Part shown: one piece after another, positions 61,961-64,000 of the stretch
How positions within the stretch are numbered: position 1 is the first letter of the stretch
Layout of the letters: each line of letters opens with the position of its first letter
Assembly (NCBI GenBank): GCA_003254905.1
Contig: QANU01064559.1
Span: 1,566,689 to 1,630,688 of the forward strand
Direction: 5' to 3'
DNA: 64,000 nucleotides
Origin: Nissolia schottii
Taxonomy: Eukaryota > Streptophyta > Magnoliopsida > Fabales > Fabaceae
Made by a program: the position numbers and the translations under genes
The notes under the pieces: generated by a model
The model's input: only the letters and a program-made list of their open reading frames with translations
Told to the model about the DNA's origin: nothing
Databases searched by the model: none

Positions 61961-63433
61961 GCTATTTTTTGACAGAAACCAGACGTCTGTTTTACTAATT
62001 ACTAGTTTGATGTCTGTTTGTGTTCAAGAAGAGTTGGAGCATGAATTTATGTTCTTTATATATGTTGAATTTGATGAGGAAAGTAAGTTTCTTATTGTTG
62101 TAGAAATTAATGATTTATGTTAAGGATATGTTTAAACATGAGATGTTGAGCTATGTATGTTCTATGTGCTATGTGTTACATGAATTGATTTTTAGAACAT
62201 GGAAGTATGTTAACTATTATGAATTGAGGATTTATGTTTAAGGCCAATGGAATGTATTAATGTACATCTTATGTGATTACGTGTCATGGAATAGATTAAG
62301 GAAAGGAAGGGAAAAAGGAATAGGGCATGACGTCACTAAGCCCCTAAAAAGGAAAGGAATGATAATGATGTTAAAGGATTCTTTTCCTAGCTGTACCACT
62401 AGCCGGCAGGAAAGGCAAGCTGAACCCTGGGTATGCCTTATCCCTAGCATAAGGACGGGGTAGGATCCCCTCGCCATCCCTAGCATAAGGATGGACTCTC
62501 CTATCGTGAGCTACTGAGGTTAAGCGCTGCCTAATCCTTACGGTACTGAGACGGAAAGGAAGCCTGTCACGGTAGGCCACCGTTACCGGGGGGGTTGAGC
62601 TTGAAGTATGTGCTCTAAGTGATATAACTGTACATAAGTGGAGGTGCGAGGAAGCTTATAATTAAAATGGACACGGTTATAAGTGGACGCGCACTGAAGC
62701 TTATTATGTGATTAGGTGAAATATGCGATTATGTGAAACTTAGGAAGTAAGGTAGAGAACAGATGACTTAGTTAATGAAGAATAGGTTCCCCCGTCACAT
62801 AGTTAATTTAGATAAAGCTGCTCAGGCTTAGTATGGATCTTAATAACCAGTAGGGCTATTGTATAACTGTAACACCTAGAAATCCCTGAGCGGCCTGGAG
62901 CCTGTATGAGGAAAAAGAAGTCCCCTAATCCCTAAGGTTTTCCATTGAGAACGCTGTGTTCTCACCCCACTCATCCATGACTCCAGGTTATGACAAAGGA
63001 CAAGGAGCGGAGCAGTATGAGGAGGAGGCATCCCAAGGCCGAGCAGCGAAAGATTAGACTAATAGCTAGTAGATTGTATATATGTACGTGCACTATTATG
63101 TGACATTTTGTACTTGCTACTTAAGATAACCTATGTATTTATGTATGAATGTGTGATGGGCCAATGTTTGTTGCTTGCCATGTGTTACCTATCTCCATAT
63201 TCTATTAGTTAAGCATGCTATGTTTTCGCTCGTAATGTATGCTCTAATGCGACAAGGCTCCTAATTTACTCTATGTAACGTACAAAGAAAGTTTTAATCT
63301 GGTCCATATTTTGGGTAACAATATGTTCAATGTACAAACGGGACTAAGTATTATCCCCACCAGAGCAGATAACAACTTAGCCAGTAAGCCTGCGACTTAA
63401 GCGTAGGCTAGCTAGCTAGGGTGTTACAATAAG

Positions 63434-64000
63434 CAGGGGAATCTATCCTTGAGGCATGACTCATCAACTCAAGGGTTCAACCAAAATTTTGTTTCTTTAC
63501 CATCACCTACTCTTTTTTTTAAAAAAAAGAAAAAAAAATTCCATTCTGAAAAATATTAAGCACCAAAATCCCAAAGCATGCTAAGGGTTCAATTTTTGAG
63601 GAATAGACCTACGCGCTATTTCATGGTTTGAACACACAATTCTCTTCCATAACGGTAGGGAGCCGTCTGAGAACTTCCATCATTATTTAAACAGTAAAGG
63701 TGTATTTTTTTAATCAAAATATCTCCAACACCCATCTCACCCAACTTCTTCGGTCTCTAGATAACTTCCCAAGCCACCAATGGTATACCCTTTTTTCTAG
63801 GGCCAGAGAATTAGAAGAATCTTCACTGAATCTTGATTATTTGCAGTGCCATCGACTTTGGGATTTTGAAAATGCTTAAGTAATACATGAGGAGATTATT
63901 CAACATAGTTTTAATCAGAACAAACCTACATGCTCTAGATAGGAGTTTAGCTTTCCACAATGCGAGTTTCTTCTCAAATTTTTCCATACTAGTTTCTATG
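63434..64000 (-). mobile_element. LINE reverse transcriptase fragment, running off the window
   Basis: On the minus strand from the window edge: EKFEKKLALWKAKLLSRACR, then FVLIKTMLNNLLMYYLSIF, the block just after the RT core in plant LINE ORF2. A stop (near 63834) and frame changes show decay. This is the 5' continuation of the fragment at 58355-59774, separated by the solo LTR. Confidence 0.8.

Larger units (their letters stand above)
59775..63428. mobile_element. Solo LTR, 3654 bp, target duplication ATAAG
   Basis: Starts TGTAACATCCCGC and ends AGGGTGTTACA (TG..CA with inverted TGTAACA/TGTTACA ends), flanked by the 5-bp direct repeat ATAAG at 59770-59774 and 63429-63433. No primer-binding site, polypurine tract, gag or pol is visible, so this is a lone LTR left by recombination between the two LTRs of a Gypsy-type element with very long LTRs. 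The LINE sequence resumes on the other side. Contains an (AT)n run at 59875-59920 and three diverged tandem repeats at 61440-61960. Confidence 0.82.

Overview
The window is nuclear DNA from a flowering plant. Genes are split by many short AT-rich introns with GT..AG borders, one gene encodes a plastid-type heme oxygenase, and Copia, long-LTR, LINE, hAT and MITE sequences are dense. The patatin-like cluster and repeat style fit a dicot, and a papilionoid legume is my best guess, but that is inference. There is one 575-base assembly gap (211-785) and a few single N bases.

Layout. 67-971: inverted repeats around the assembly gap. 2017-6480 (-): complete four-exon heme oxygenase 2-like gene whose first intron holds a mitochondrial-looking insert and a Copia LTR. 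7605-15936 (-): complete ten-exon SERAC1-like alpha/beta hydrolase of 1213 codons. 16690-20101 (+): internally deleted Copia element. 20600-21480 (-): broken 3' copy of a patatin gene. 24867-33140 (-), 43018-47937 (+) and 49667-53648 (-): three complete patatin-like phospholipase genes, here called A, B and C. A and B are near-identical and divergent, about 10 kb apart; B and C converge. 34140-36490: two degenerate Copia fragments lying head to head. 55600-64000: LINE sequence on the - strand, hit by a 3.65-kb solo LTR (target duplication ATAAG); just beside it is an 816-bp hAT element (target duplication GCATGAAG) carrying what looks like the end of a histidine-kinase receiver domain.

How the parts relate. 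The patatin genes are lipid acyl hydrolases with all catalytic motifs intact (DGGGIRG, GTSTGG, DGG). The family grew by local duplication and inversion: A and B are recent copies, C is older and more diverged, and the 20.6-21.5 kb remnant is a second copy of the end of A. Introns and flanks of these genes hold many small inverted-repeat elements. One MITE family occurs four times, including directly beside a splice donor of A and just upstream of the TATA box of B. The heme oxygenase and hydrolase genes are unrelated single-copy neighbours transcribed in the same direction.

All exon structures were assembled by hand from reading frame, splice sites and comparison between the paralogues; every exon sum keeps frame. 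Nothing was checked against a database.
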